Below are positions 46,875 to 60,206 of a DNA stretch of 64,000 nt, one piece after another (positions within the stretch are counted from its first letter, which is position 1; each line of letters begins with the position of its first letter). The DNA is from Bugula neritina (lineage: Eukaryota > Bryozoa > Gymnolaemata > Cheilostomatida > Bugulidae). The notes under the pieces were generated by a model that saw only the letters and a list, made by a program, of their open reading frames with translations, was not told where the DNA came from and made no database searches. The position numbers and the translations under genes were made by a program. The DNA lies in NCBI GenBank assembly GCA_964035545.1, contig OZ037768.1, positions 20,892,700-20,956,699 on the forward strand, given 5' to 3'.

Positions 46875-48088
46875 GTGTCTCTTGCTACCCAGTTGCTGTC
46901 AGCTTCAGTGGCTGACTCACTAGATACGCTGAAACAGTTGGGACTCTCTAAATTCCAGCAGTGTGATGCTACCATCAACTTCATTAGGGTTTGTTACAGC
47001 TTTTGGTTTTATTTCTTTAAAATACTGTAACTGCAATCGTCCCATGTTCTGCTGATATTACTTTTTCTGTAGCGAGTTGATCGGTTGTTTGACATCCTGA
47101 ATAGTCGATCAGCAATAGCTAAAGGCTACAAGCAGCCTTTACATCTAAATGGTATCAGTGTCATCACTCCTTTTCTGAAAGATACACGGCAATATTTGCT
47201 AGGCCTAAAGAATAATGAAAAGATACCTCTGTACAAGACCAAAAGGTAAATTTCCTATTACCATAGAAAGTGTTACTTGCTTATATTTCAGATCTAATAT
47301 GTGCCTGTCCCTATTTGTGTTATTTGCAGACATGTTTGTATTACTGGACTTGTATGTGCCATTGACACAGTGTTTGGGTTGGTGGAGAAACTGTTGGTGC
47401 TCGACTATCTGCTAATGTATAAATTTTCGCAAGACCATTTAGAGCTGTGGTATGCTATAGCTCTAAACAGCTATGCATGAAGCCCAGTCTGCATCCACTT
47501 ATGTTAACATGTTCATTTGTTCTCTTACTCTCTTATCTCTTTCCTTCAGGTGTTCGGTTTTTCACTTTGCTTTGATAGGGGCAACTAAGATGGTCGGTTG
47601 GACCAACTGTGTTGAAAAGTGAATATTTTTGCATGAGCTTAGCGGTTAAAATGCATGCAATATGAAGTATATTTTATTAACTTTTGAATACCAAGAGACA
47701 AAGATAATGAATTTTCAAAAATTTCCAAAACTGTGGTGTCAAAGCAATTGTGCATTTTTTAATTAAATGACTTTTTTGGCTTAATTGCATGCAAGGTTTT
47801 GCTTGTGTTCTAAAAAACATCATTTTTTCTGGGTAAACATAATCCAATCATTAATTGTGAACAGGCAATTGATGTCCAAGCATTTTTTTAATATCTGTTC
47901 TAGGTGGATGGAATAATAACGCATCTGTAACTGGCTTTCAGTCTATCTTTAGAAAATTGGTGACCCGATGTGGTGTACATCCAGGCAACTCAGGAAATTC
48001 TAAGCCATTAGATAGCACAACTGCTATTCATGGAGACATCATTAGGCATCGAAAATCATCATTTCTCCCTTTTAAATTTACTCATTGA
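46875..48088 (+). CDS. P-element/THAP9-type transposase, C-terminal exons (truncated)
   Basis: Exons 46875-46988, 47073-47245 and 47330-47449 join in phase. 47550-47596 (weak donor G|GTTGGA) and 47904-48088 also join in phase to a TGA at 48086. Diagnostic strings are LLSASVADSLDTLKQLG, CDATINFIR-RVDRLFDILNSRSA, KGYKQPL, PFLKDTRQYLLGLKN, and FSQDHLELW followed by GGWNNNASVTGFQSIFRKL, all characteristic of P-element-family transposases including THAP9. The upstream GTP-binding and first catalytic segments, and half of the THAP domain, are absent. HLELW is followed by an unusual 15-residue segment where RGRGGWNNN is expected. Either a decayed transposon copy or a partly domesticated gene; no in-frame stop was found in this joining. 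Confidence 0.72.
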
Positions 48089-51000
48089 AGTATATTATGA
48101 CTTATTTCAGCACCACATTGCTAAACTAACAAATATTGCTATGCACAAACTAAATTTCAGGCAATGTAGCAACAAAAGTGTACTGTTTAGAGGCCAGTAA
48201 TAAGGATGTGGGTAATTAATCGTTTAGAAGTTATTACAACAGTATTTATATTATAACATTAGATGATAACAAATATTGTTATTGCAATATAATATTATTT
48301 TTTGTTTATTCTGTAATTCTATTTTAATCACTTATTGCTTTCAGATTAGCACTTGAAAACAGAATTTAAAACTTTGAAAGGTTTAAGGAAATCTGTTACT
48401 TGCCTGTGTTGTAAAGCTGTGTCTTACCACCGGTTTTTTTTATATTATTTATAAACTTTTATACTTGTTATCCTTACTGCCAGTGTTCATGTACTAAGGC
48501 TGAAATTTGCTTTGCTGTTGCTTTTCATTTAATTTTGACTAATGTGTTGATCTAATCAATAAATATGTAATGCATTTGTTAGGTTATTAAAGTTATTATC
48601 ATATATACTTGAGGTACATGCTTCATAAAATGATAATTAGTCATGAAATTACAAATACCAAAAGTAAAATAAACAAAATAATTGGTTCCTGCTTCACATT
48701 GCTGAATTTTCATTATTTTTTAGCGTTTACCTCAATTTATAAGCTCTAATAGCTTGCATTTATAATGGATTTTACTACTACTGCGTGCAAAACAAGTAGG
48801 CGTGGTTAAGTTTTCCATGTTAAGGCGGAGCTAAACTATTTGGCCACGCTAAAACGTCCTTGGCCTCTCCAGGTCTATTCCAGCTCAGTGCTCCAAACAT
48901 ACTTCCCTTCTTTCAGCCAAGACTGTATGACGCCAACGACGGCTGGAATTGAGTTCAAAGTTCAAGATGAGTTTTAAACATGAAATTTGTTTTACACAAA
49001 AAAGCTGCTGCTTACAATATTTCACATCAAGTTACACTTTAGACTTCAATTGAATTACACAAACAAATAGTTTAAAGCAACTTACTGAGTAGCAAAAAAG
49101 TTTATTCTTTTGTTCCCGGAAAAAGACTTGTTTTTGTGTAACTACATTCTTCATGATCGTTCAAGAAAGTAGGCTCTTAAAACATCATTAATTTTAGCAA
49201 AATGATAAATTCAACAAATAAAGATAGTATGAGAGTAAGTACCATAGAAGTTCTACAAACCTCTTTGCTACTTCAAGTAATTCTAAGAAGACATGTTTCA
49301 ATGGCTAGTTCCATGAGATGGTGGCCATGTGCTGTTACTATAGCAACTGCAGTAACAGTTTAGTTGTGCAATATAAATGCATAATTTAGAGACAAATTAA
49401 GTAGCACATGGAAAATGGCAAGTTTTCTATAACAATAGTTTTCTCTTTTCTTGTACAAGAAAAACAAATGTCTTTAAAGGAGTTGCCTCTACCTTAAAGA
49501 AACTGTAAGAATATTGCAGGTGAGTTTTGTAGTGACATGCACTTTTACATTGCAGTATATGCTTTACCTGCAAGAAAAACTGTCTGCTATGAGAAAGGTT
49601 TCTAGCATTAATTTGCAACCAGAATGAATACAAAGTTGGAGTAAGTAGGTATATATTTAATAATTATATTTAATATCTTCATTTAAAAATTATTAAAATT
49701 ACTATTATTGATTATTACTAGTACTAACACAAATTAAATACAGTTTAGTATTTGTTAGAAATTAAAACTGCAATTATTTACAGCAATAACAAAAATATTT
49801 CTATTAGTGTTTGAAAAGTAATAATAGGTTTCTAAGTTGCAGCCCAAATGTGAGTTTGAAATAGTAGACGAAAAATTCAGGTAAATAAAAGTTCACGTAA
49901 AGTTATTCGAAAAATGTAAAACAGCAGATAAGAAAGTTTGGCAGCATGAAAACGTGTCATTAAAAGCCGCTGATTCACCATCTTCTTGAATTGCTTAAGA
50001 TTTACAGAAGATAATTTCTCCTAAACTAACAACATATTCTATAGCAGTAATAGCATCGCTGTTTATCTTTCTACAGTTGACGGACTACAGGTAGAGAGAC
50101 AGTTGGAATATTATTTAGATATTTAGACAGTCAATAGTTCACCATATCAAACGACACATGAACTTTGAAAACTAGTTTTCAGACAAACTATTGTGTAGTA
50201 CTGCATAGTTTTAAACATTTTTGTTATAAACAAACAGTTTCAACTCAAATTGAATGGATGGGAAGTTGTAATATTATTGAGGTTTTCCTCTCTTAGTAAA
50301 TTCAAAGCTTCATCAGACTGGCTTACGTAAGACTACAATAGTCCATAGGCTGTTAAAGGATGAAGAAAATCTCTGAATAATAGCTCTACATATAATACAT
50401 AAATAATCACTTTGTGTGACGCCACTAGATGGCATCAATTTGGAGAGAAAAAAAGCACATTATCTGCAGCCTCTGAAAGGGTTTCTAATGCTGCCTTTCT
50501 AAAGTCGATGCAAAGCCAATCACAAATAAGCTTTCATGATTAAAAGACGCTGTGTGATTGGTTCGCAGCAGCTTCAGTGTGTGCTCACAGGCTAAAAATA
50601 GACCATAGCCATGTTTCTGTAAACTAAACTACGGGAAGAGTGTTTAGAAACAGAAATTGAAACTGTAGTTAATTGAGCAGCCCTATAGCGGAGGCATGTG
50701 AGGAAACTACATGCGCTGAAGGCATGACATAGATGCTTGTGAATGGCATGCATCTACGTATGCACGCTTTCAGGCTTTGATAACACCACAATTATTCACT
50801 TTTTAAATATCAACATAAGATATAAATGAAATGTTTCAGCCATGTTGAAATGTCATGCGATGATGTATCAACATGATACTAAAACTTCATCTTCCCGGGT
50901 GCAGCGTTTCTGTCTGGTGATTTCAAACAAGTTGTAGCTTGTTCAAATGTCGCTTGCACTTTAGCTTTGTTCTTATCCTTTTATAATAATCTTCCTGTCA

Positions 51001-54000
51001 CATGATCAGTTGTAGTCATCTAATCCTAGATATGAAGTTTTGAAACAGAAATAATTTCTTAAAGGACTCATTTTTTGAAAACTGCTGTTTTTTGTAATTA
51101 CTTGTTTTTCAATGTTCTCAAACTTTTAAAAATTTGAAATAGTTTTGTAGTGGTTCATGTAATTTTATATAATGTTAAAGTTATCGCATATTGCATGCTG
51201 TGACGAAATGATGAAACATTCCTTAGAAGTTGAGCACATATTCGTATGTTAAGGCATTTTTATATACAATTGATTTATTATTAAGCGCAGTATATAATAA
51301 GTTGAGATTAAGTAGGCTTCAAAAGAATAGCTTACATTAACATGGTTTTTTCTAAAACTAAAGAACTCTATCAAAACATGCTGTATTATAATATATGTAT
51401 ATATTATACTATGAATTGGATATACATTATATTATATCATATATTGCAACATTAACATGCTGCAATTTTACGAAAAAATTGAATTTATTTCTAAAAAGCA
51501 GAAATGTTAATTTTTACTACTCTGCTAAAAATCGTTTCTTGTATGGTATTTTGCTAATATACACTACACTATTTCATAACCATAATCCAATGCATGTAAG
51601 AACAATGTTTCTGTATAATATATGGATTCATTTATAAAATGCTTGCAGAGACTTAAATATTGTTGAAGAATAACAGCTTTTACTTTGAGATCATGCATAC
51701 TGACGGAAAAGCTTTTTTCATGCACATAATTGTAAAAGGTAGAATACGTTTGTAGTAAAGGTTAGGTTGTGTATGCGGGGTGTTTTTAGCATCTTGTTGG
51801 ACACAGCATATCAGCTCATGTAGATTGTGGCTTAGCTTAGGTCCGGAAAATTTTGATTTAGGTTTAACTTGAATGAGTTATTTTATAGTCAGACATCTTT
51901 TCATCCGACAAAGTTCTGTTAGGGGTTTCAAGAGAGAAGACAAAAGAGAGTTTGACGACAACTTTTAAAGCCCGAATGAGAATAATGGCCACTCCAGAAA
52001 TTCCAAAACTGCCTATGACTTTGAAACCAGAGTAATTCTTGAAACATGTTTATATTTTTGTATAAAAACTTCACCTCATGTTTATATATTATAGCAACAA
52101 ACTTGATACTAAATATTTATATAGCTTGCATGGTGATATGCACATACACTGGGGAGAACTATAGAGGGATACGGTCGTTGCTAGGAGAGATAATAACAGA
52201 AGAGATTATCAGCTAACATGATCTGTATTAGAATGTGATGTCAGCGATATAGGCAGAAGGTGTGTAGTTATAAATATATTGTTTACTTGTGTCAGCCAAT
52301 CACATTATGAAGTCAGCAAATAGTTGACAAATACTTGCGTGATGATGACATTTGCTGTTTCAACCATTTTAACAAGCTGTTTGGCTATATAAATACGTCT
52401 TTTATTATGCAATTAGTTGATGCACATCCTGGAATAACGTGTTTACATGAAGCTGTCTTATTATTTCGCTTACTGAAAGTATACCACCGAATGCAAGGCA
52501 AATACTAGCTGGTGTATATTACATCAGAGTAAGACATGGAGATCTCATTGTCAGCTTTTTCAATGCCCCATATGCTGACCCTGATTAACACTGAAGGTCA
52601 ACAAGTGTTACCATAGAAACTCATATTCACCATTACAGGAAATCAGCATTCACTCGGTGAAAACGTAAGTGGCAATGCGGCTATGGTAACAAATGAGCAA
52701 TAAATAGACATTATGCAATCATAATTTTGGCAAAAATAGCAAATTTGTGATGAATTTGAACCTTTCCTCAAGCTCTTGGGTCATGGTTTGAATGCTGCTG
52801 ATTGTACAGCGTTGCTCTTATATAATATTGCTTATTATTGCACATCATGCAGTAAATATAGTCTGATGACAACAATATGTGCTAAAAATATATGCTATAC
52901 AATTTTATCTCTGTATTCTTAATAGAAAATAACGCACTATCATTTCATGCGTCTGCATTTTGATCCATGTGCAAGCATTTCATCATGCTACACGTGCTGT
53001 ATTTATAAACGCATTTACCTTTACTATAATCTTGGTCACATTTTATGTCGAGTGAATAATTCAAACTATCTTAAAACCTTATTAACAGAGAACTAAATGT
53101 TTATCCTCAACCTACAACAAAAAACTAATACAGCATTTGTAAAATATATGTAATTGGACAAAAATTGGTTTAGACATTTTGCACTCTCCATTGCTTAGAA
53201 AAATTTAAATATTTTACTTAAATTTTATCTTTCTTTATTGCAAAGTTATTTATGAAACTGTTATAAGTTGGAAAGACCATACGGCAAATCTAGTCAGTTA
53301 TATGATTATAATATGCTGCCAACATTCAATATAACGGCTGTCAAAGTATAATAAAACATAAAAATATTTGGTCTAACTTGCATATTAAAGGATTCTTTTG
53401 AACAATATTTGGTAATTGTTTTCTCTTGAATAGCCAATTCTTGTATCTGCAGGTTTTAGATATCAGATCTGACTTTTTTGTTCCGCACCATAAATAGGAG
53501 TTAATTACGTAGATAGATTATCAACCAATCATTGGCTAAATTCTCAGCTAGCATACCTTCATGTCATTGCCATATTGTCCCAAAGTCACCAAAATGTTTG
53601 TTATACGGACAGTCCAGGGTTTGCACGACACATCATCAAGTTCGAGCATTGTTGACAGCTTATTTGTTTTTGTTTATCTTCTGTATATGGAATGCTAGCG
53701 CTAGTGTATGTCAATTAAATACAAGACCTGTAACTGCGTGGAGATGCTAAATTAATTTTGGCAACTACCAGCGTTCACACGCACACGCACATGGGATGGT
53801 AATGAAATTTGGTATCAATGTAAAGTTAAAACGGTAAACTTCATTGGAGTGAAAATTGATATACACGCCCACATGCTCTATGTATATATATATAGCCATG
53901 TATATACAATGAGACTTGAAATTTGCTTAACCTGGATGATTCTATACTTCAGGGAGTTCTACCTAGATTTTGCTTCTTTCTAACTGTCACCATTCAGCAA

Positions 54001-54353
54001 GACAATTTTCTGCAATGAATTTCTTTGCACCAGGTGACATGTTTGTTCTGAGTAATTTATTAAAGAGTTTCATTAATCTATCTCTATCGGACGTGCTGAT
54101 TGGATGCTGCTAGCTAATACGATGATCTGTTACTACTACACTAAAGCCTAATTATTACTAATTAAATGTATCAAATGAGCGTAGCTAGGCCTGGGTCAAT
54201 AAAAGACAGCTGGTGGAAATAGGCTAGCAATTGGACTGGGTTCTGCTAAAGTATATAAGCTCTTGCAGAAGCAGATTTTCACACACATTGGATAAGAGAG
54301 GTTCTATTCAGTTGATCTCCAAGGCTTATCTGTTAATATCGCATATCATCACC
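48089..54353. other. 6.3-kb stretch without a recognisable gene
   Basis: AT-rich sequence with no exon that resembles a known family. Short open frames at 49427, 51395 and 53532 lack splice context or similarity. The right end (54120-54353) forms the upstream region of TGF-beta ligand 3. Confidence 0.5.
54252..54259 (+). promoter_or_regulatory. TATA box of TGF-beta ligand 3
   Basis: TATATAAG lies 95 bp upstream of the ligand 3 ATG (54354) in otherwise mixed sequence. Confidence 0.6.
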
Positions 54354-57217
54354 ATGAAGTGTCTTATTTATATTCTGTTTACACTCACATTGTTGAACTG
54401 TGTAATGGACACCGTGTGCCGAGTGGCGCAGTACGCTACCAACGCTGGTACAGGAGCTAGAAAAGTTAGACACAGCTCTGGTGTCACCAGCCCAATTGGT
54501 GATCCAACAGCCACGGCTTTACTCCAATTACAGAGTGATATTCTGGCCAACCTGGGCATGTCACAGCCGCCCAATACCTCAGGGGATAGTATTTCAGAAT
54601 TTGCTCGACTTCAAGCTTTGCAACAAGCTGGTGTGTTGGAAGATGACATTGAAGAAGAACATTTTATGTCCAAAAGTTCAAATATTATACTCATTGCTAA
54701 ACAATGTAAGTATCAGCATGTATACTCTTTGCTAAACATTGTGTCAGTCAATGTGTCAGTATATATACTCCTTGCTAAAAATTAAAAGTAGACATCAACA
54801 AGGTAGATGCAGTATTGGAGAAATTGAAAAGAGCCTGTGTCCTAAATGGAAAAATGTAAAATAGTTATGTTCTTGTGGGACTTTCAACTCTTGCCCCAAA
54901 CCAAAATTCATTAGGAAAACCTAAAGAACTTGGGTTATTGGAATTTGGGCTTCTCTTTCTTTTATGCTAGTCACAAATAAATTATTTAGATTTTCAATTA
55001 CACATGACATAGGAATTTAGTAGAATAAGTTATACCTAGCACAATGTAAGTGCACTGCAAGGCAAAAACCTCTGTAAGATATTTGTATAGCTGCTTCTCA
55101 TGAATAAATATTAGAGGTTAAACTAATATAGCAATAAAACTGTGATATGGCATTGCTGAATGTATTAACAAAAATTGAAATAATTAGTATAGCTAATCTA
55201 AGATAATCTGCCACATACGTAGGTAAAATAATAAAACCATGGAGATATGCAGAGGCACCTGTTATTAGAAAACAAACAAGTGTTCTTAATGCGTGGAAAT
55301 TTTTTTCTGTGATTTTATGTTACAAACATGGTGAGCTACGCACTGTAGGTTTAGTGACTTGACAGCGTACTACAACTTCACTCAACAGTTAACTACTTAA
55401 CCTAATTCAATGAAATGCAAAAATATAAGTTATTAAACCAGCATTAAACTCCACCAGACTTGAACACAAACAATGTTCAACAAACTTTAATTTCGAGAGG
55501 TTAGCAGACAGATAACCTTTGCACCCACTTCTTGCGACACTATAAAAAGCTGTCTGAGACTTATCAAAGCACAACTGGCACACAGCAATGCAGAGGCGTG
55601 CAATAAAAACTCCATTAACAGCAATTTTAAACAGAGTGAACTTAAGTTAAAGTTATTCATAGTCTGAGAATTGGCTGGTGGCTGACTGCAATACTATTTA
55701 TAGTGACTGCTCTTGTAAACATTTACTACCTGCAGCCTATTTGTCTCTGTGTCTTATAGTAGACTATTGCATTTGTTTTCTTTGAGCAAAAAACATTTAA
55801 ACAAACAAATTAGTGATGAAAGAAACAGTAATTGAATTAAAAGCTACCATTCAGTGGGTAGAGTTTAGACTCTATTTTTCTATTTACTTGATAGCATAAT
55901 TATATGCCTGTCTACAGTGACCAACTTATTCACCTGTGGTGAAATGTTTGTCGAAAATGAACAATAGATAGGCCTACACATGTCTATCTAAAATCAACTG
56001 CTTTTTATTTAGCTGAAATAAGCACCATCTTAGATTTAGGCTCTTTGCTTTAGACTCAATTAAAACAAATCTTTTTTGATTCAGAAAAAATGTATTTTTA
56101 TAGAAATATTTCAAACTCATGAGCCTTTTTATTCATTTTATGCTGGCACATTGTATAACCTTTGATAAAAGTGTAGCTGTAAGAGACTGAAAAGAAACAC
56201 TAATTACTTGTGTGTTACAAAAATACATTAAACTCTTTACCACAAAATCCTTTTTGGAGACTAGCTAAACATAAAAACAAACAACTTTGAATCTTCTTAG
56301 CTAAAACCTGATGATGCAGTCATCTATTTAGCTTTAAGAAATGTCATAAATCATAATAAATGCCATCAATAAAAGGCATTGTTGTTCAACTACATTCTCT
56401 TAAATGTATTTCTTATAATGATGAACTATTGTTTCTGTTCACAGTACACACCATTGGATTTGGAGAGACGATTCAGTTTGTGGTAAATGCAGCTGATAGA
56501 AGTAACAGGATGTCTGAGATCAAGTTGTACTATCACGTCAACTCGGCGAATATCACCATGCACACCGGCAGCGAAGACAATAAAATGCTGCTTCGACTCA
56601 GTCTTCTCACGTCAGAATCTGACGGCAGCATTTCTTCTCAGCTAATAGAAAACATCGGTATCCACAAACACTTGGTGGGTTGGCACAGCCAGGTCATCCC
56701 TAATAGCCTAATTCGGCATGAGTTGTTAAACCGAGGCAACCTAACAGAAAACGTGACACTCAACTTTCATCTTAGCTGTTTGAACTGCGAATATCAAGTC
56801 TTTCCTAGAGTCATGACCAAACAGAATGTGCCGTTTCTAAGAATGGATGGATGGCGAAGAATAAAAAGAACCACATCGTCATCTTGCAGCAGCGACGGCA
56901 GCTGTTGCAAGAGAGAGCTTATAGTTGACTTTGAGGCGCTCGGCTGGGACTGGGTTGTGCACCCGAAGAGATACACGGCCAACTACTGCGCCGGTTCCTG
57001 CGCCACTCCGACGGCGACTCAGCGCCAGAGCATGTCCTCAAACAGTCTCGTCCTCAACGCCATGCTAGAGAATTTAAGAAGGGGCAACTCCAACTCCTGC
57101 TGTGTGTCTGTAGCGAGCGAAGAGGAGTTTATACCTATAATTTATACGAAGGCATCAGGTGAGGTGGCCAGCAATAGGAACACTATAAGAACGATACATC
57201 AGTGTCGGTGTTCATGA
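54354..57217 (+). CDS. TGF-beta superfamily ligand 3, divergent (2 exons, 374 aa)
   Basis: Secreted ligand precursor. Exons: 54354-54705 and 56445-57217, joined in phase 1. The start ATG gives signal peptide MKCLIYILFTLTLLNCVMD; the upstream in-frame ATG at 54231 would bury it. The prodomain helix LLQLQSDILANLGMSQPPN resembles the Q-x-ILxxLGL helix of ligand prodomains. Furin site RRIKR (255-259) precedes a 115-aa mature domain. It has nine cysteines (C, CC, YC, SC, CC, C, C), the TGF-beta/activin class pattern, and DFEALGWDWVVHPKRYTANYC, close to myostatin/activin [21 protein letters not shown]. Unlike ligands 1 and 2, the mature domain and much of the prodomain share one exon. AATAAA lies at 57515-57520. 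The single intron carries a MITE copy. Confidence 0.9.
54806..54958 (+). mobile_element. MITE family 1, copy in ligand 3 intron
   Basis: The left end TGCAGTATTGGAGAAATTGA, preceded by TA, and interior blocks AGTTATGTTCTTGTG, CCCCAAACCAAAATTCAT and CTAAAGAACTTGGG align colinearly with the copy at 46304-46461. The right terminal repeat is eroded (GGAATTTGGGCTTCTC). Confidence 0.7.
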
Positions 57218-60206
57218 TGTCATAAAAGTCATCGAGCATGATCAAAAGACAAACTACACCCATCCAATCATTTATATAAACATGTTTCATGGTTTTATTT
57301 TGTTGTAATTAGTAGTGCTAACTGGACTTTCGCAACCAGTTGTTGTGTATATGTATATACCTTGGCTTCTGTCACTAGCTACCAATTGTAAGCCTGCCTG
57401 TTACTCAACTCTCTAAATTTTATTCATGTGCAAATTCCTACAAACTCCTATAAACATGGCAGTTTACAAAAAGTGCTTAAATTTTTCAAATTTCTGTTTG
57501 ATTACAGTGCTTTGAATAAATATTCTTGTTATTTATTGTATTGAATTAAATTATCATTTTAGATTATCAAAATTGTTTAAAACTCAAATTAACTCTAGGC
57601 TTTTTTTTATAAACATTAATCGGCATACTTTTGCAAACCGGGCCTAGCTTAAAACTCCTAACTATCTCCTAGAGAAAATTGTCGAAATTTTTGTTTAGGC
57701 AGCCAATTGTATGCTGACCAATTGGCTTTCTTGCTGCTGTTTACAAACTTACAGGCTGTCTTAAGGCAGCCTGTGAAACTTGCGATAGGAGCCTGTGACT
57801 ATTAGAGTCATACAGTCAATACCTTTCCGCTTTTTCTGCTGTATTAAAACAGACTCTAAGTCTTACATAGTTCTCAATCTCTTTAATGAAGCACCTCTCA
57901 TTTTGTTGTTGTTGGCTTAGTATGATTTTTGTATTATGACTATTTGGTACCCAGTACGACACGGACTACTAGTCCTTTATTATCCTATTTTGTATTTAGT
58001 CCTGCCCTTCAAGGACTAATAATTTTTGTAATGTTGTACAAAAAGACTTGTGAATTTTATGAAATAAATTCATATGTGCAAAACTATACGGTAAACTTGT
58101 TATACTCGCCATGATTTTCATCGATTTCATGATTATAACAAAGTATGTTGAAATCTTATGCAATATGGTTGCAAGCCATGATTATGTTATAATGGCGCAT
58201 TTCACCACCTGGGGATGATTATATACTTTAATGCCATCAGTTAGTGATAGATACTTTATCACAGCATGTAATGTTATTGAATGGTTGATATATTCTTCAC
58301 ATTAATATAAATCAAAACTGATGGTAAAAATATTGAACTTTAAAGAGAAAAGATGCAAAATTAAATTTGAATTTAAAAGTTTGAATAAGTTAGCCTGCAT
58401 TGCATAAGACTAGTAGTATTTATAAGTTTGCTATTGCATTATTCTGACATGAAGCCAATAAAACTTCTCACTGAAAGGTAAAAAAAGTTGGTAAGTTCAA
58501 ATCGTTAATAGTTTTCAAGTCCTGGTTGCCAAATTAAAGACAGCATTAGGCTGTTTAAGCCAATTTCCTTTCACAAGACTTTTAAGCGCTGGTGGTACTC
58601 AAAAGGCAAATCAAGTGCAAGATTATGTACCCTAACTAACTAGCGGGATGAAAGTTTGTAAGCTGTCAAAACACCAGTGTTTGGTAACCTAGTTTCTCAA
58701 ATGCTGAGGTTAGATTAGAGTAAACTTCATGGCATGAATTCGTAGTACATTCAAATACAACTGATTGACATGCAATTTTTTACGTACTAATGACTTTGTA
58801 CTTTAAATTAATACTTAATTCTGAAGCAAGTGCATTTTTTGAGAATAAAGCCGGGTATATTTTCCCATCAGTACTTTTGTCGAAAATTAGGGGATTAGTA
58901 TTGTTGCAAAAACAATTTGAAAACAAGTGCGTCAATTAGTTACAGAGGCTAGGTAATGCAGCACTTTAGAGATACAACTTCAAAACATTTGGCATCTGCA
59001 CAGAATTATGAGCGTGGTATCTAAAGTCAGTAAAATATTCTTATGAAATATCAGCTTTTTGTTATTAAAATTAACATATTCACACATATATTATATTTGA
59101 GGAGTTTTCTCTCTTGGAATGCAAGGTTCTCATCAAGCAATGGCAGTTGTAATGTGGTCAATTGGTCAGGCATATTTCTGAGCAAAAACTTACAATTCCC
59201 TAGAATATTATTTTCCAATTATTACATAGTACAGTGGTGTCATCGAGCAAACTTCACACAACTTTGGACTTGCAAAAGAATTTTTCCGGCAAAGAATTAA
59301 TTTTCTAGATTCCTAGCTGTTATTCTGCAAAGATTAGATTTGGTTGAAAAGTGCAGTTGTATGCAAACACATAAGATCTTCCTCTTATAGTTACTTGTTC
59401 ATAGCCAAACAGTCCAACGAAATAATTTATTTACTATATATATATAATTTATGAGTGACCTACACTTTAACTAATAAGTATACGAGAGAATCAACTGCCC
59501 ACAAAGGCAATGCAATAATCTACATCACATATTCTAGCAATTGAAGATTTGTTGAATTTACACCAATAATTATATTTTCATTTGCCACACAGTTGGTATG
59601 CACAATAGAAGGGCAACATTATGAGAAAAAATTGCTAATATTCCCTACAAGACATTACATTACACATCATAGGAATGTAAGAAAGAAGAGAAACACAAAA
59701 CTCATACATAGTACTATATAATATAACATATAAATATAGTAAGCCATACTAATACTAACAAATGATATCAAGTACCTGAAAATATTCTTACCATACCAAT
59801 GAAAATGCTTGCAAGTTTATAAATTATTATTGAACACAAATACCATTCCTATTCAACACAGAGCTTATACAAAAACAATACATAGTATATAATAAAGGAT
59901 ATATTAAATAAAAAGTTGTGTACACACTAGGAGTAGCTGAACACTGCACACAGGGGCACGTGCAGTGTTCACCATACCTCGTAACATTCTCAATGCCATT
60001 CACACTATTATGCAGGAAACTTCCGATCCCACAAAAAGACAATATTTATTTAAACAAAAACTGCTTAGATGTGACAGAGTATCCCTACTACAGCTGGAAC
60101 GTGTGCATAATAATGAGATGCTACGAATTGGGCATGCAGTGAAGTCGTGTGGATTTTGGCTTGATTAATTGTCCAGAGACCGAACTAATAGGCAGCAGGC
60201 AGCGTG
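57218..60206. other. 3-kb convergent intergenic region (ligand 3 / ACLY)
   Basis: The ligand 3 3' UTR ends near the AATAAA at 57515-57520. ACLY 3' UTR sequence occupies the right end; a minus-strand AATAAA lies near 60050-60045. A 24-bp near-palindrome (ACAGGCTGTCTTAAGGCAGC...) lies at about 57750-57773. A perfect 11-bp stem with a 10-nt loop (GAACACTGCAC / GTGCAGTGTTC) lies at 59939-59970. No gene is recognised. Confidence 0.5.

Noticed and set aside
54231-54353. Upstream in-frame ATG of TGF-beta ligand 3
   Set aside because: It lies before the TATA box (54252-54259) and would place the signal peptide internally; the ATG at 54354 gives a standard secreted precursor.
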